Source: Staphylococcus xylosus NJ (lineage in GTDB: Bacteria > Bacillota > Bacilli > Staphylococcales > Staphylococcaceae). Taken from it: DNA of 64,000 bases. Numbering within the stretch: the first letter of the stretch is position 1; the number at the start of each line of letters is the position of its first letter. The DNA lies in contig NZ_ANMR01000006.1 of assembly GCF_000338275.1 (NCBI RefSeq), forward strand, positions 1 through 64,000, written 5' to 3'. The notes beneath the pieces were generated by a model, which ran no database searches, was not told the DNA's origin, and saw only the letters and a list, made by a program, of their open reading frames with translations. This document shows positions 48,855 to 59,381 of the stretch, one piece after another. The position numbers and the translations under genes were made by a program.

Positions 48855-48896
48855 AAAATAAACCAAACACTAAAAATATAGCGTTTGGTTTATTTT
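48855..48896 (-). terminator. Terminator of fabH-fabF
   Basis: AAATAAACCAAACGCT pairs with AGTGTTTGGTTTATTTT on the minus strand, a stem of about 15 bp, 40 bases after the fabF stop. Confidence 0.8.
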
Positions 48897-48935
48897 AATA
48901 TTTATAATATAACAGTATGAAAATACTATACAATT

Positions 48936-50180
48936 TTAGTCACTAAATTTCTTCAACACAATCACTGCATTATGTCCACCGAAGCCTAAACTGTTACTCA
49001 TTGCATAAGTAATATCTAAATCTTCTGCTTGGTTAGGAACGATATCTAAATCACATTCTGGATCTGGTGTGTTTGCATTAATTGTAGGTGCAATACGGCT
49101 ATCTCTAATTGAAAGCGCAGAAAATATTGCCTCAATACCACCTGTTGCACCAAGTAAATGACCTGTCATTGATTTAGTTGAACTTACTTTTAATGTAGAA
49201 GCAGCTTCACCAAATGTATTTTTTATAGCTTGGATTTCAGTTAAGTCGCCCACTGGCGTACTTGTACCATGTGCATTAAGATATTGAATATCTTTAGCTT
49301 CAATACCAGCATCATCCATCGCTGCTTGCATAGCACGAGAGCCACCTTCACCTTGTGGTGCTGGAGCTGTAATATGATATGCGTCTCCAGTCGAACCATA
49401 CCCTACAACTTCTGCATAAATTTGAGCACCGCGTGCTTGTGCTGATTCTAAAGACTCTAATACTACAATACCAGCACCTTCGCCCATGATGAATCCATCA
49501 CGACCTTCTTGGAAAGGACGACATGCAGTTTCTTTATCATCATTTGTAGATAATGCGCGACTAGCACTAAACCCTGCAATTGCCATATGTGTGATTGGCG
49601 CTTCAGCTCCGCCTGTAACCATTGCATCTGCGTCACCACGTTGAATAATCTTGAACGCTTCCCCAATTGAGTTTGTACCAGTTGCACAAGCTGTTACTGT
49701 AGAACCATTTGGACCTTTGGCACCAATATCAATAGACACTTGGCCTGTTGCCATATCAGGTATAAGCATTGGTACAAAAAATGGGCTCACTTTTCTTGGA
49801 CCACGGTTAATTAATTGATTATGAGAAATTTCAAATGTTTCCATACCGCCAATTCCTGAACCAATCCATACTCCAATTCTATTGGCAGTTTTTTCGTTAA
49901 TTTCAAGTTTAGCATCTTGAACCGCTTCTCTAGCAGCTACTAACGCATATTGAGTAAAACGATCCATTCTACGTGCTTCTTTTTTCGGGATATGGTCTTC
50001 TATATTAAAATCTTTTAGTTCTCCAGCTAAATGAACACTGTAATCTGTTGTATCTAATCTTGTAATATTATCAATACCACTTACACCTTTCAACGCGTTA
50101 TCCCACGATGATTTAGCATCGTTGCCTAAAGGTGATAATGCGCCAATTCCTGTTATTACAACACGCTGTTCTTTGCTCAT
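48936..50180 (-). CDS. fabF: Beta-ketoacyl-ACP synthase II
   Basis: The 414-aa condensing enzyme elongates acyl-ACP with malonyl-ACP. The Cys-His-His triad is intact: Cys in [11 protein letters not shown] (about 165), His in [11 protein letters not shown] (about 304) and His in [12 protein letters not shown] (about 341). AGGAGGATAA precedes the ATG, and the gene follows fabH by 11 bases. The operon is under the FapR site upstream of fabH. Confidence 0.97.
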   Translation of the reverse strand: MSKEQRVVITGIGALSPLGNDAKSSWDNALKGVSGIDNITRLDTTDYSVHLAGELKDFNIEDHIPKKEARRMDRFTQYALVAAREAVQDAKLEINEKTANRIGVWIGSGIGGMETFEISHNQLINRGPRKVSPFFVPMLIPDMATGQVSIDIGAKGPNGSTVTACATGTNSIGEAFKIIQRGDADAMVTGGAEAPITHMAIAGFSASRALSTNDDKETACRPFQEGRDGFIMGEGAGIVVLESLESAQARGAQIYAEVVGYGSTGDAYHITAPAPQGEGGSRAMQAAMDDAGIEAKDIQYLNAHGTSTPVGDLTEIQAIKNTFGEAASTLKVSSTKSMTGHLLGATGGIEAIFSALSIRDSRIAPTINANTPDPECDLDIVPNQAEDLDITYAMSNSLGFGGHNAVIVLKKFSD

Positions 50181-50191
50181 AATTTATCCTC

Positions 50192-51133
50192 CTATTTTCC
50201 CCATCTTAGTGTGACAGCGCCCCATGTTAAGCCGCCACCAAAACCAACTAATACAAGGACATCGTCATCTTTAATTTTGCCTTTTTCTAATTCTTGGCCG
50301 ATACTTAATGGAATAGATGCTGCTGACGTGTTTCCAAATCTGTCTACAGAAACACTCATTTTTTCTTTTGGTATACCTAAACGTTCTCTAGCAGATTCCA
50401 TAATTCTAATGTTTGCTTGGTGTGGTACAAACATATCTACGTCATCAGGGGTTAAATTTGCTTTAGCCACTGCGTTTGTTGACGCTTCGCCCATTATTCT
50501 TACAGCAAATTTAAATACTTCACGACCGTTCATAAATATTTTGCCATTTTCTGGGTTTAAAAATAAATGCTTTGCTCCTGAACCATCTGAACCTAGTTCA
50601 TAGCTTAAAATACCGCGTCCTTCTGATACCTCACTAATAACTACTGCACCAGCACCGTCTCCAAATAAAATAGCTGTTGAACGATCTGTAAAGTCAGTAA
50701 TTTTAGACAATTTATCTACACCGACAACTAATATGTTTTTATAATCACCAGATTGCACAAATTGTTTTGCATTAATCATTGCATACATAAAACCACTACA
50801 TGCTGCAAGTTGATCCATGGAAGCAACTTTTCCCACACCTAATTTTTCTTGTAAAATATTAGCGACTGTTGGGAAAGGAAAATCACCTGTCGATGTCGCT
50901 ACAATAATCATGTCGATTTCTGAAGCTTCAATCTCTGCGTCTTCGATTGCTTTTAAGCTCGCTTGATAAGCCATGTCAGAAGCTTCTTCATTTTCATCTG
51001 CCCATCTACGCTCTTTAATACCAGTCATTTGTGAAATCCACTCATCTGAAGTTTCTAAAAATGATTCAAAATAGGTATTTTCAACAACTTTTTCAGGTGC
51101 GTACGCACCAAAACCTTTAATACCCACATCCAT
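50192..51133 (-). CDS. fabH: Beta-ketoacyl-ACP synthase III
   Basis: The 313-aa enzyme starts fatty-acid chains by condensing acyl-CoA (branched or straight primers) with malonyl-ACP. The catalytic residues are Cys in [11 protein letters not shown] (about 112), His in VPHQANIRI (about 238) and Asn in [10 protein letters not shown] (about 268). The final [13 protein letters not shown] is typical. It is first in the fabHF operon; a FapR palindrome stands about 50 bases upstream. Confidence 0.97.
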   Translation of the reverse strand: MDVGIKGFGAYAPEKVVENTYFESFLETSDEWISQMTGIKERRWADENEEASDMAYQASLKAIEDAEIEASEIDMIIVATSTGDFPFPTVANILQEKLGVGKVASMDQLAACSGFMYAMINAKQFVQSGDYKNILVVGVDKLSKITDFTDRSTAILFGDGAGAVVISEVSEGRGILSYELGSDGSGAKHLFLNPENGKIFMNGREVFKFAVRIMGEASTNAVAKANLTPDDVDMFVPHQANIRIMESARERLGIPKEKMSVSVDRFGNTSAASIPLSIGQELEKGKIKDDDVLVLVGFGGGLTWGAVTLRWGK

Positions 51134-51183
51134 GGTTGTACACCTTCTTAATCTTAATTTTAATTTTTATTTGAATTAAACTT

Positions 51184-51200
51184 TTAATACCAGGTATTAA
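51184..51200 (-). promoter_or_regulatory. FapR operator upstream of fabH
   Basis: TTAATACCAGGTATTAA is a perfect 17-bp palindrome around a central A. It matches the FapR consensus shape (TTAGTACC-GGTACTAA). FapR represses lipid genes until malonyl-CoA rises. Confidence 0.85.
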
Positions 51201-51327
51201 TTTAACATAATACACATTTCAAATACAAGAACAACACATCGAAATTTTAAATATTACTTCTCTCTATACAAACTACACTTAATTATTTATAATGAAGTTA
51301 TATATATTATATTGGAGGCATTACATA

Positions 51328-51522
51328 ATGAAATACCTCGCAGTTTTATTTTGGTCTATTATCTTATTACAAATGATTAATTTCGTACTTAATAGTTTGA
51401 ATGGTGGCGGTGCACTTAACTATATAACACCGGTCTTTGGAGCAATTGCTTTTACAATTATTATCGTTTTATTTGATATGGTGATTAAACCTAGTAAACA
51501 TGACGCCAAAGAGTACCACTAA
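51328..51522 (+). CDS. DUF2929 (YjzD-like) small membrane protein
   Basis: The 64-aa protein has two membrane helices (about 2-20 and 30-51) and a basic/acidic tail KPSKHDAKEYH. It resembles YjzD of Bacillus, which also neighbours fabH; overproduction phenotypes aside, no function is established. The ATG at 51328 has TTGGAGG eight bases before it, whereas the upstream in-frame ATG at 51292 has none. It is followed by a strong terminator. Confidence 0.85.
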   Translation: MKYLAVLFWSIILLQMINFVLNSLNGGGALNYITPVFGAIAFTIIIVLFDMVIKPSKHDAKEYH

Positions 51523-51589
51523 ATACGGTGTAGGACAATAATCTTGTGATTCAATTGTCTTATCTACGTCAAAGATGACTATAACATTA

Positions 51590-51630
51590 AACAAGTCCAA
51601 GGCATATAAATGTCTTGGACTTGTTTTTTA
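51590..51630 (+). terminator. Terminator after the yjzD-like gene
   Basis: AACAAGTCCAAG and CTTGGACTTGTT make a 12-bp stem followed by T6. Confidence 0.85.
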
Positions 51631-51738
51631 TAATAAAAGGGAACGCCTCAGAAAACAAATGCTTACTTTGCTTTCTATTACGCGTCCCCAACTAAATTAT
51701 TTTAATTAGCGAAATTGCTTTATAATTAATAGTATTTA

Positions 51739-54348
51739 TTAAACTGTTTCGGGTTTATTTTCAGAAAATGTTAAACCATCATCAGTCAATGCAATATCGA
51801 TAGTTGTACCTTCAGGTAAGTTTTCTCTAATCATTTTACGTGCTAATGGTGTTTCAATTTGTCTTTGGATGAAACGTTTCAATGGTCTTGCACCGAACTG
51901 TGGTTCATAAGCTTCTTCGCCTAACCAAGCTTTTGCTTCATCTGATACATTGATTGAAATACGTTGCCCCATTAATCTAATATTTAACTCTGTTAATAAT
52001 TTATCAACAATTAAACTCATATCATTAATAGATAAAGGTTTAAATAAAACAATGTCATCCATACGGTTAATAATTTCAGGTTTAAAATATTGGTTTAAAC
52101 TATTCATCACAGCTTTTTCTGTTGTTTCAGTTATCACACCTGAATCTTTAACATTTTCTAATAAAATTTGCGAACCTATGTTACTAGTCATAATGATAAT
52201 TGTATTTTTAAAATCTACTTCGCGTCCTTTAGAGTCCGTCAAGCGACCTTCTTCAAGTATTTGTAACAATACGTTAAATACATCACTGTGAGCTTTTTCA
52301 ATTTCATCTAATAGAATTACAGAATATGGATTACGGCGAACTGATTCAGTTAATTGCCCACCTTCGTCATGGCCTACATAACCTGGAGGTGCACCAATTA
52401 AACGTGAGACAGAATGTTTCTCCATGTACTCGCTCATATCAATGCGAATCATATGTTTCTCTGAATCAAATAACGTTGATGCTAATGATTTAGCTAATTC
52501 TGTTTTACCTACACCTGTAGGACCTAAGAATAAGAAACTACCAATAGGTCTGTTAGGATCTTTGATTCCTGCACGTGCTCTTACAACAGCATCAGAAACT
52601 AAATCTACTGCTTTATCTTGTCCAACAACACGTTCATGTAGTATATCTGAAAGGTTCAACAGTTTCTCTCTTTCAGTTTCTACAAGTTTCGAAACCGGAA
52701 TACCTGTCCATGAACTAACAATATCTCCAATTTCTTCATCAGAAACAATTTCACGAATAATACGTTCATTATCTCCATTTTGTTCATTTTGGAATGCATC
52801 TTCTAACTCGCGTAATTCTTTTTCTAATTCTGGAATTGTACCATGTTGTAGCTCAGCTGCTCTTTCTAAGTTGTAATTATTTTCAGCATCTTCTAATGCT
52901 TTTCTATTTTCATCTAATTCTGTACGTTTTTCTTGTAACTTAGCAATTTTTTCTTTTTCTTCTTCAACACGAGATTGAATTGCATTTTGTTTTTCTTTTT
53001 CATTGGACAATTCTTGTTGTAACTCTTGCAAACGTTGTTTGCTTGCATTATCTGATTCATTTTTCAATGCACTTTCTTCGATTTCTAACTGCATTACACG
53101 ACGATTAACTTGGTCTAATTCTGTTGGATTAGAACCCATTTCTGTTCTAATTGTCGCACACGCTTGGTCAACTAAGTCGATTGCTTTATCTGGAAGAAAG
53201 CGATCAGTGATATAACGGTCTGAAAGTTCTGCAGCGGCTACTAATGCTTTATCTTGAATACGTACACCATGATAAACTTCATAACGTTCCTTCAAACCAC
53301 GTAAAATTGAAATTGTGTCTTCTACATCTGGTTCCGATACATTTACTTTTTGGAAACGACGTTCTAAAGCTGAATCTTTTTCAATATATTCTCTATATTC
53401 ATTTAGTGTTGTAGCCCCAATACAGTGCAATTCACCTCTAGCAAGCATTGGTTTCAACATATTTCCTGCATCCATTGCACCTTCTGTTTTACCAGCTCCA
53501 ACAAGCATATGAATTTCATCTATAAACAGTATAATTCTACCGTCTGAATCTTTCACTTCTTTCAATACTGCTTTTAGCCGCTCTTCAAATTCACCACGAT
53601 ATTTTGCACCTGCAACAAGTGCACTTAAGTCTAATTCAAATATTGTCTTATCTAATAACGACTCAGGTACGTCTTTTCTAACAATCCTCTGCGCTAAACC
53701 TTCAACAATAGCTGTTTTACCGACACCTGGTTCACCGATAAGTACAGGGTTGTTTTTTGTTTTTCTACTTAAAATTCTAACGGTATTTCTTATTTCTTCG
53801 TCACGACCAATCACTGGATCCATATTACCTTGACGTACTTCTTCAACTAAGTCTCTACCATATTTTTCTAAAGCTTCATAATTTGCCTCTGGATTTTGTG
53901 TTGTCACATGGTTTCCCCCTCTTATTTTTTTAATAATTTCTACAATAATTTCTTTTTTATTATCTACATATTGTTTTGTCGTCTCATCAATGTCCATTGC
54001 AGCTAATATGATATGTTCCATTGAAATGTATTCATCTTCATATGATTTCATATATGATTCTGCACTATTGAATAATTCATTTGTTTTTGGACTAATATAT
54101 TGTCCGTATTGAATATTATCGCCCTGTACGGTTGGATAATTTTTCAATTTATTAGTATATGCATTGTTTAAATGTTCAGTATCAATATTAGCTCTTTCTA
54201 GCACACTTTTAAATAAACTTTCGTTTTCCTCAAGTGCTGCTATTAACACAGCTTCGATTTCTATATTTTGGTTTTCATTTACTTTTGCTAATTCAACTGC
54301 TTTTTGTAAAGCCCCTTGAATTGCATAGGTCATTTGATTAATATCCAA
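51739..54348 (-). CDS. clpB: ATP-dependent disaggregase ClpB
   Basis: The 869-aa Hsp100 chaperone pulls proteins out of aggregates with the DnaK system. Order: N-domain (1-145), AAA+ domain 1 with Walker [14 protein letters not shown] (about 205-217), coiled-coil middle domain (about 405-525, marking ClpB rather than ClpC), then AAA+ domain 2 with [13 protein letters not shown] (about 608-620) and Walker [12 protein letters not shown]. There is no ClpP-binding IGF loop visible. The start is TTG at 54348 after GGTGAGGTGA. It is preceded by a CtsR operator. Confidence 0.97.
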   Translation of the reverse strand: MDINQMTYAIQGALQKAVELAKVNENQNIEIEAVLIAALEENESLFKSVLERANIDTEHLNNAYTNKLKNYPTVQGDNIQYGQYISPKTNELFNSAESYMKSYEDEYISMEHIILAAMDIDETTKQYVDNKKEIIVEIIKKIRGGNHVTTQNPEANYEALEKYGRDLVEEVRQGNMDPVIGRDEEIRNTVRILSRKTKNNPVLIGEPGVGKTAIVEGLAQRIVRKDVPESLLDKTIFELDLSALVAGAKYRGEFEERLKAVLKEVKDSDGRIILFIDEIHMLVGAGKTEGAMDAGNMLKPMLARGELHCIGATTLNEYREYIEKDSALERRFQKVNVSEPDVEDTISILRGLKERYEVYHGVRIQDKALVAAAELSDRYITDRFLPDKAIDLVDQACATIRTEMGSNPTELDQVNRRVMQLEIEESALKNESDNASKQRLQELQQELSNEKEKQNAIQSRVEEEKEKIAKLQEKRTELDENRKALEDAENNYNLERAAELQHGTIPELEKELRELEDAFQNEQNGDNERIIREIVSDEEIGDIVSSWTGIPVSKLVETEREKLLNLSDILHERVVGQDKAVDLVSDAVVRARAGIKDPNRPIGSFLFLGPTGVGKTELAKSLASTLFDSEKHMIRIDMSEYMEKHSVSRLIGAPPGYVGHDEGGQLTESVRRNPYSVILLDEIEKAHSDVFNVLLQILEEGRLTDSKGREVDFKNTIIIMTSNIGSQILLENVKDSGVITETTEKAVMNSLNQYFKPEIINRMDDIVLFKPLSINDMSLIVDKLLTELNIRLMGQRISINVSDEAKAWLGEEAYEPQFGARPLKRFIQRQIETPLARKMIRENLPEGTTIDIALTDDGLTFSENKPETV

Positions 54349-54392
54349 AATGATTCACCTCACCATTTAGTATTTGATCAAGCGTCTTTAAG

Positions 54393-54452
54393 TTTGACTT
54401 TGACTTTCTTTGACCTTAAATATATTATAATACTTCTTATTAAATTAATCAA
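54393..54452 (-). promoter_or_regulatory. clpB promoter with CtsR operator
   Basis: On the minus strand TTGATT (54447-54452), 17 bases, then TATAAT (54424-54429). Next come GGTCAAA-GAA-AGTCAAA (54399-54415), the tandem heptamer with 3-base gap bound by CtsR, and a further AGTCAAA overlapping it (54393-54399). CtsR represses clp genes until heat or protein stress. Confidence 0.88.
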
Positions 54453-54635
54453 TAATAAAGGTTGCTTTTTTATATTCTTTTCATGAGACTTGAAAGCTTA
54501 CTACACCCTATATTTTGCCTGTTTAACATAAAATAAAACATGCACTTTCCATTTGATTAACTAGTAAATACAAATAAAGTTCTTAGGATTATGTTACGAT
54601 TATTGTAAATGGTCATTATAAGAAAGTGTGTTTAC

Positions 54636-55061
54636 ATGGAACAAGAAATTAAAAAGCCAATACCGCCTTTCAATAAGCAGACAGCGTTGGAAAAAGTTAA
54701 GATAGCTCAAGATGCATGGAATACAAGAAATCCAGAAAAAGTTTGTCTCGCTTATACGGAAGACTCAAAATGGAGAAATCGTACTGAATTTTTTGAAGGA
54801 CGCGAAGCAATCAAGTCTTTTTTATATAGAAAATGGAACAAAGAACTTGATTATAAATTAATGAAAGAATTGTGGTGTTACACAGATAATTTGATTTCTG
54901 TTCGTTTTGAATACGAATGGCGAGACGCAGAATCAAATCAATGGATGCGCACCCATGGCAATGAACATTGGGAATTTAATAAAAATGGCCTCATGACTAG
55001 AAGAGATATGAGCGCAAATGATTACCCAATTAGCAAAGAAGATAGAAAATATTTGGATTAA
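54636..55061 (+). CDS. DUF1348 / SnoaL-like (NTF2-fold) protein
   Basis: The 141-aa protein has the DUF1348 layout: an N-terminal helix region with KIAQDAWNTRNPEKV (about 22-36), then a strand-rich core with FFEGREAIKSFL and a C-terminal stretch LMTRRDMSANDYPI. The NTF2-like barrel often houses small-molecule enzymes; the substrate is unknown. The ATG at 54636 is preferred to one at 54609; neither has a strong ribosome site. It precedes an SDR gene in the same direction. Confidence 0.83.
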   Translation: MEQEIKKPIPPFNKQTALEKVKIAQDAWNTRNPEKVCLAYTEDSKWRNRTEFFEGREAIKSFLYRKWNKELDYKLMKELWCYTDNLISVRFEYEWRDAESNQWMRTHGNEHWEFNKNGLMTRRDMSANDYPISKEDRKYLD

Positions 55062-55156
55062 ATATAGATTAATGAATCTTACTATGAGTAATTCTATTTT
55101 TATATTTATAGAGAAAATAAAGACCCTTTATACTGTTAACCAAAGGAGATTATAAC

Positions 55157-55861
55157 ATGGATCAAAATTCAATATATAAAACTGCATTAGTGACAGGTGC
55201 GACGAGTGGTATAGGTAAAGCCATCACACAGAACTTACTACAAATGAATATGAACGTTGTAGCTGTAGCTAGAAATCAAGATAAATTAAATAGTTTAGCT
55301 GCCGAATTAAATAACGACTCTACATTACTCACAATACAAGCAGATGTTTCTAATAAAAAAGAAGTAGAATTTGTAGTTAAACAAGCCGAAACGCGTTTTG
55401 AAACAGTTGATGTGCTTGTTAACAATGCCGGGAAAATGGGTTCTAGTAGGGTCTTAGATGGTTCGGTATCAGATTGGGAAGATATGATTGATATAAATAT
55501 TAAAGGTTTGCTTTACGGTGTAAATTCGGTAGTTGGAAATATGGTCAATAATCAAAAAGGTCATATTGTCAATATTTGTTCCGAGTCAGGATTTGAAGTT
55601 ATTGAACGTTTATCTGTTTATTGTGCTACAAAATTCTCTGTACGAGCTATTTCTATTGGTTTAGAAAAAGAACTAGCTAATACAGGTGTACGTGTAACAA
55701 ATATATCACCAGGTATGGTGGAAACGGAACTCAGTTCGAAAAGCCCCTTTGAAGAAAACAGAAAAAAATTAAAACCTATAGATATTGCTAACGCTGTATC
55801 CTATGCTATTTCTCAACCAAAGCATGTTAATGTTAACGAAGTCACTGTGCGCCCCTCTTAA
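55157..55861 (+). CDS. Short-chain dehydrogenase/reductase (SDR)
   Basis: A 234-aa classical SDR with the nucleotide-binding TGATSGIG (about 15-22), the NNAG motif in VDVLVNNAG (about 84-92), a catalytic Ser (NICSESG, about 138-144) and Tyr-x3-Lys as YCATK (about 154-158). It is slightly short at the C-terminus, as in YdfG-like oxidoreductases. AAAGGAG precedes the ATG. It is paired with the DUF1348 gene. The substrate is unknown. Confidence 0.9.
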   Translation: MDQNSIYKTALVTGATSGIGKAITQNLLQMNMNVVAVARNQDKLNSLAAELNNDSTLLTIQADVSNKKEVEFVVKQAETRFETVDVLVNNAGKMGSSRVLDGSVSDWEDMIDINIKGLLYGVNSVVGNMVNNQKGHIVNICSESGFEVIERLSVYCATKFSVRAISIGLEKELANTGVRVTNISPGMVETELSSKSPFEENRKKLKPIDIANAVSYAISQPKHVNVNEVTVRPS

Positions 55862-55876
55862 AAATGTTAAATTATA

Positions 55877-55924
55877 AAAAAACGTATGCTAAGAAAATAA
55901 GTGCTTTCTTAGCATACGTTTTTA
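55877..55924 (+). terminator. Terminator after the SDR gene
   Basis: AACGTATGCTAAGAAA and TTTCTTAGCATACGTT form a 16-bp stem with an 8-base loop, flanked by A6 and T5; it may also serve the converging acyltransferase gene. Confidence 0.88.
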
Positions 55925-56028
55925 GATTCTAAACTTTGATTTATAATATCATTAACGCCTACATGCGATCTATTTCCCTCAATTTTAGATTATAATAGAA
56001 ACAAAAACTTCAAACATTATTATGTTTT

Positions 56029-57864
56029 TTATCTATTTAGATTTTTGGTAATATGTTTTAATATTTCATCTGCTAGTGCTTTTACACCTTTTGCTTCTAA
56101 ATGAATACCATCTGGTGCAAAATATTCTGAATGACCTTCAGAACGTTTATGCCAATCGATTAAAGTAACATTATCATATTTTTTGGCAGCATCCGCCATC
56201 AACTCATTAACATGACTTTCATAACTTCTAGGTACTCGAGTATTTACTAAATACACTTGAGCTTCACCGAATTTTTTAATTAATTCATTTAATTGCTCTT
56301 CAGAAAAATCTCCATTTGTTCCCAATTCTAAGATAACTTGATTTGATTTGTGATTATAATTTTGATATTTTTGATCTACTAAAGGTATGGCTTCATATAA
56401 ATTCCTACCAACTTGGCCATCAATATTAGCATGAGGAACTTGTATCTTAAAGGTTTCTCCAATATCCACCATTACAGAATCTCCAATTAATAATGGTTTC
56501 AAATCTGCATATACTTCATTATCTTTATCTTTTTTAAACTCAGAGTCCCCTGAAAAATTAACATCATCAACCGGAATTGGTCTAACTAAATATTTATCTA
56601 TTTCATCTGTATTATATGAAGTCGCTTTATGGTTTATATCATTTTCACCTAGTTTGTCAAAACTTCCTGTAAAGACAAACATAGTAGGAATTAAAAATAA
56701 AATTAAGACGATTGTTCTAATCACTGTCTGTTTATTTACACGTGAGATACTAAATACTTTTATCCCTTGTTTTCTAAACGGTGTCTCTATATAACGATAA
56801 GATATTTCTGCCAATACAATAGTTAAAATAATATCAACAACATAAACATAAATGGGTAATTGGCCATCTACATAATATGAATGTACAAAGCTAATTACAG
56901 GAAAATGCCATAAATATAAACTATAGGATCGCTTTCCTATGTATACAAATAATGGATTACCTAGTATTTTGGCAAAATAACCAGAAGGATGTACTGCACT
57001 AATAATTACAAGTAATGTCAATCCTGAAATTAAATAAAAACCACCATTATATATCCAATTACTATTATCATTCACTTTTAAGAAAAGGATTAATAAAAGT
57101 ACAATTCCAATCACACCTATACTATCGATGATAGTTCTCAATGAATGATTTGGATTTTTCTTTAATTTAAACGGTGGCCAAATAAATGCAAATATTACTC
57201 CTAATAACATTGTCTGTAACCGTGTATCAGTACCAAAATAGACACGTGAATGCCCTGTTTGTGATTGGGCGATAATAACCATTGTCAATAAAGAAATTAG
57301 CGAAACTATCCAAAATATCAAAGTCACATTTCGGTATTTCTTTATTGTAAGCAGTAAAAAAATAAAGACAGTGGGAAAAATAATGTAGAATTGCTCTTCA
57401 ATTGCAAGTGACCATAAATGTTTTAAGGGCATAAAAGCAAACTGTTCGAAATAATTAACATCTGTGGCAATGTACCACCAATTAGATACATAAAAAATAG
57501 CTGCAAAGCCATCTTGTTTAATATTTACAATTTCACCAGGTTTAAATATTAAAGTTGCTACCGTTACAACCATCACAACTACCAACATAGCTGGAATTAA
57601 TCTTTTAATTCGCCTTAACCAAAATTGTTTTAAATTAATAATACCTGTGGATTCATATTCAAAAAGTAATAAGCTAGTTATCAAATAACCGGAAATCACA
57701 AAGAATGTATCTACGCCTAAAAAGCCACCAGTCAACCATTGTTTATTTAAGTGATAGATTATAATGCTTATAACCGCGATTGCTCGTAATCCATCTAAAC
57801 CTGGCATATAGCGAGTACTATACTTTAACTGCTTATGCTTATTTAAATTATTGTTCATTTCCAT
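56029..57864 (-). CDS. OatA-like membrane O-acyltransferase with SGNH domain
   Basis: A 611-aa protein with an N-terminal AT3 (acyltransferase-3) domain of about ten helices (20-400) and a C-terminal extracellular SGNH-esterase domain (about 450-611). The AT3 signature is GLDGLRAIAVISIIIYH (about 22-38). SGNH catalytic Ser is in IGDSV (about 461-465), Gly-x-Asn in ELGTNGDF, and the Asp-His pair in DGIHLEAKG near 590. OatA acetylates muramic acid to block lysozyme. The position near clpB fits the second staphylococcal OatA-like paralogue rather than OatA itself, so I give no symbol. GGGGATG precedes the ATG. Confidence 0.88.
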   Translation of the reverse strand: MEMNNNLNKHKQLKYSTRYMPGLDGLRAIAVISIIIYHLNKQWLTGGFLGVDTFFVISGYLITSLLLFEYESTGIINLKQFWLRRIKRLIPAMLVVVMVVTVATLIFKPGEIVNIKQDGFAAIFYVSNWWYIATDVNYFEQFAFMPLKHLWSLAIEEQFYIIFPTVFIFLLLTIKKYRNVTLIFWIVSLISLLTMVIIAQSQTGHSRVYFGTDTRLQTMLLGVIFAFIWPPFKLKKNPNHSLRTIIDSIGVIGIVLLLILFLKVNDNSNWIYNGGFYLISGLTLLVIISAVHPSGYFAKILGNPLFVYIGKRSYSLYLWHFPVISFVHSYYVDGQLPIYVYVVDIILTIVLAEISYRYIETPFRKQGIKVFSISRVNKQTVIRTIVLILFLIPTMFVFTGSFDKLGENDINHKATSYNTDEIDKYLVRPIPVDDVNFSGDSEFKKDKDNEVYADLKPLLIGDSVMVDIGETFKIQVPHANIDGQVGRNLYEAIPLVDQKYQNYNHKSNQVILELGTNGDFSEEQLNELIKKFGEAQVYLVNTRVPRSYESHVNELMADAAKKYDNVTLIDWHKRSEGHSEYFAPDGIHLEAKGVKALADEILKHITKNLNR

Positions 57865-58020
57865 TCATTCTTTCATCCCCAAAATAAAATATTTCACCAT
57901 TATTTCTTATCAATCACTCAACCATTGTAATACTTCTGTAACATAACTGCAATTATTTTAATGAATTGCACTACAGAGAAAATATGTTTTTAAATATATT
58001 GATTTCTAAGAATTTTAGCT

Positions 58021-58064
58021 AAAAAATAGCCCAATGTACAATTAAGTACATTAGACTATTTTAT
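58021..58064 (-). terminator. Terminator of the SufT-like gene
   Basis: AAATAGTC..AATGTAC and GTACATT..GGCTATTT arms on the minus strand, 14 pairs with an internal bulge, followed by TTTTAGCTAAAAT. It lies 20 bases after the stop. Confidence 0.65.
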
Positions 58065-58083
58065 AGTTGCTATTTTAATTTGT

Positions 58084-58392
58084 TTAACCAATACCCAAAG
58101 CAATTTTAGCATAACGAGACATCATTTCTTTGCCCCATGGCGGACTCCAAACAATATTTACTTCTGTATCTGAAATCTCTGGAATTTCTGCTAACACCAT
58201 TTTAACTTGGTTTACAATTTGAGGTCCCATTGGGCACCCCATAGATGTTAATGTCATTTCTACAGTACATAAACCTTCGTCATCCACATCTACATTATAT
58301 ATTAAACCTAAGTTTACGATATCGATACCTAACTCAGGGTCAATAACCATTTCTAAAGCATTCAATATGCTATCTTTTAATCCTTCATCCAT
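58084..58392 (-). CDS. sufT: DUF59 iron-sulfur assembly factor (SufT-like)
   Basis: A 102-aa MIP18/DUF59 protein that helps mature iron-sulfur proteins. The family core DPELGIDIVNLGLIY (about 18-32) and TLTSMGCPMGPQI (about 52-64), with the conserved Cys, are intact, as is SPPWGKEMMS near the C-terminus. The ATG at 58392 follows GAGGTGAAA. It is monocistronic with its own terminator. In S. aureus the homologue is SufT; symbol by homology. Confidence 0.88.
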   Translation of the reverse strand: MDEGLKDSILNALEMVIDPELGIDIVNLGLIYNVDVDDEGLCTVEMTLTSMGCPMGPQIVNQVKMVLAEIPEISDTEVNIVWSPPWGKEMMSRYAKIALGIG

Positions 58393-58505
58393 ACATTTCA
58401 CCTCTTCGTAATTAATCATACTAACAATATATCAAATATCTTACAAAACGCCAATAAAATGCTATGATATTCATACGTCAATTATTAAACATTAAGGAGA
58501 AATCA

Positions 58506-59348
58506 ATGGAACCTTATTTAATTTGTCTAGATTTAGACGGAACACTTTTAAATGATGAAAAAGAAATTACACCTTATACAAAAGAAGTATTAACTAAATT
58601 ACAAAAACAAGGGCACAAATTAATGATTGCCACTGGTAGACCATATAGAGCTAGCCAAATTTATTATCATGAATTGAATATGGATACACCAGTTGTAAAC
58701 TTTAATGGTGCATTCGTACATCATCCTAAAGATGATCAATTCGAAATCAAACATGATGTATTAGATTTAGATTTATCAAAAAATATTATAAAGAGTTTAA
58801 ATGATTATGGTGTATCTAATATTATTGCCGAAGTCAAAGACTACGTGTTTATTAATAACTATGATCAAAGGTTATTTGATGGGTTTTCAATGGGTAATCC
58901 AAAAGTAGAGACTGGAGATTTACTCACTTCATTAACTGAATCCCCTACATCAATTTTAGTTGAGGCGGAAGAGTTCATGATCCCTAGAGTCAAACAAATG
59001 TTAACACGCTTTTATGCAGAAAACATTGAACACCGTAGATGGGGTTCACCATTTCCAGTCATTGAAATTGTTAAACAAGGGATTAGCAAGGCACGCGGGA
59101 TAGATTACGTAAAATCTCATTTAGAAATCGATAGAAATCATATTATTGCATTCGGCGATGAAGATAATGATTTAGAAATGATTAAATATGCTAAATACGG
59201 TATTGCCATGGACAACGGCTTGGATGAACTTAAACATGTTGCAAACCAAGTTACATATTCTAATAATGAAGATGGCATTGGACGATATTTAAATGATTAC
59301 TTCCAATTAAATATGCCTTATGAAGAAACTATAAAATCTCAAATTTAA
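58506..59348 (+). CDS. Cof-type HAD-IIB phosphatase
   Basis: A 280-aa HAD phosphatase. Motif I is LDLDGTLLND (about 8-17), motif II ATGRP (about 42-46) and motif IV GDEDNDLEM (about 218-226), with Lys in KARGIDY. The IIB cap is inserted between. Such enzymes hydrolyse sugar phosphates, FMN or related compounds. The ATG at 58506 has AAGGAGAAATCA. It is followed by cdr 33 bases later and may be co-transcribed. Confidence 0.92.
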   Translation: MEPYLICLDLDGTLLNDEKEITPYTKEVLTKLQKQGHKLMIATGRPYRASQIYYHELNMDTPVVNFNGAFVHHPKDDQFEIKHDVLDLDLSKNIIKSLNDYGVSNIIAEVKDYVFINNYDQRLFDGFSMGNPKVETGDLLTSLTESPTSILVEAEEFMIPRVKQMLTRFYAENIEHRRWGSPFPVIEIVKQGISKARGIDYVKSHLEIDRNHIIAFGDEDNDLEMIKYAKYGIAMDNGLDELKHVANQVTYSNNEDGIGRYLNDYFQLNMPYEETIKSQI

Positions 59349-59381
59349 TTTTGCGATTTTAATTTGAGGAGGCCATTCAAT

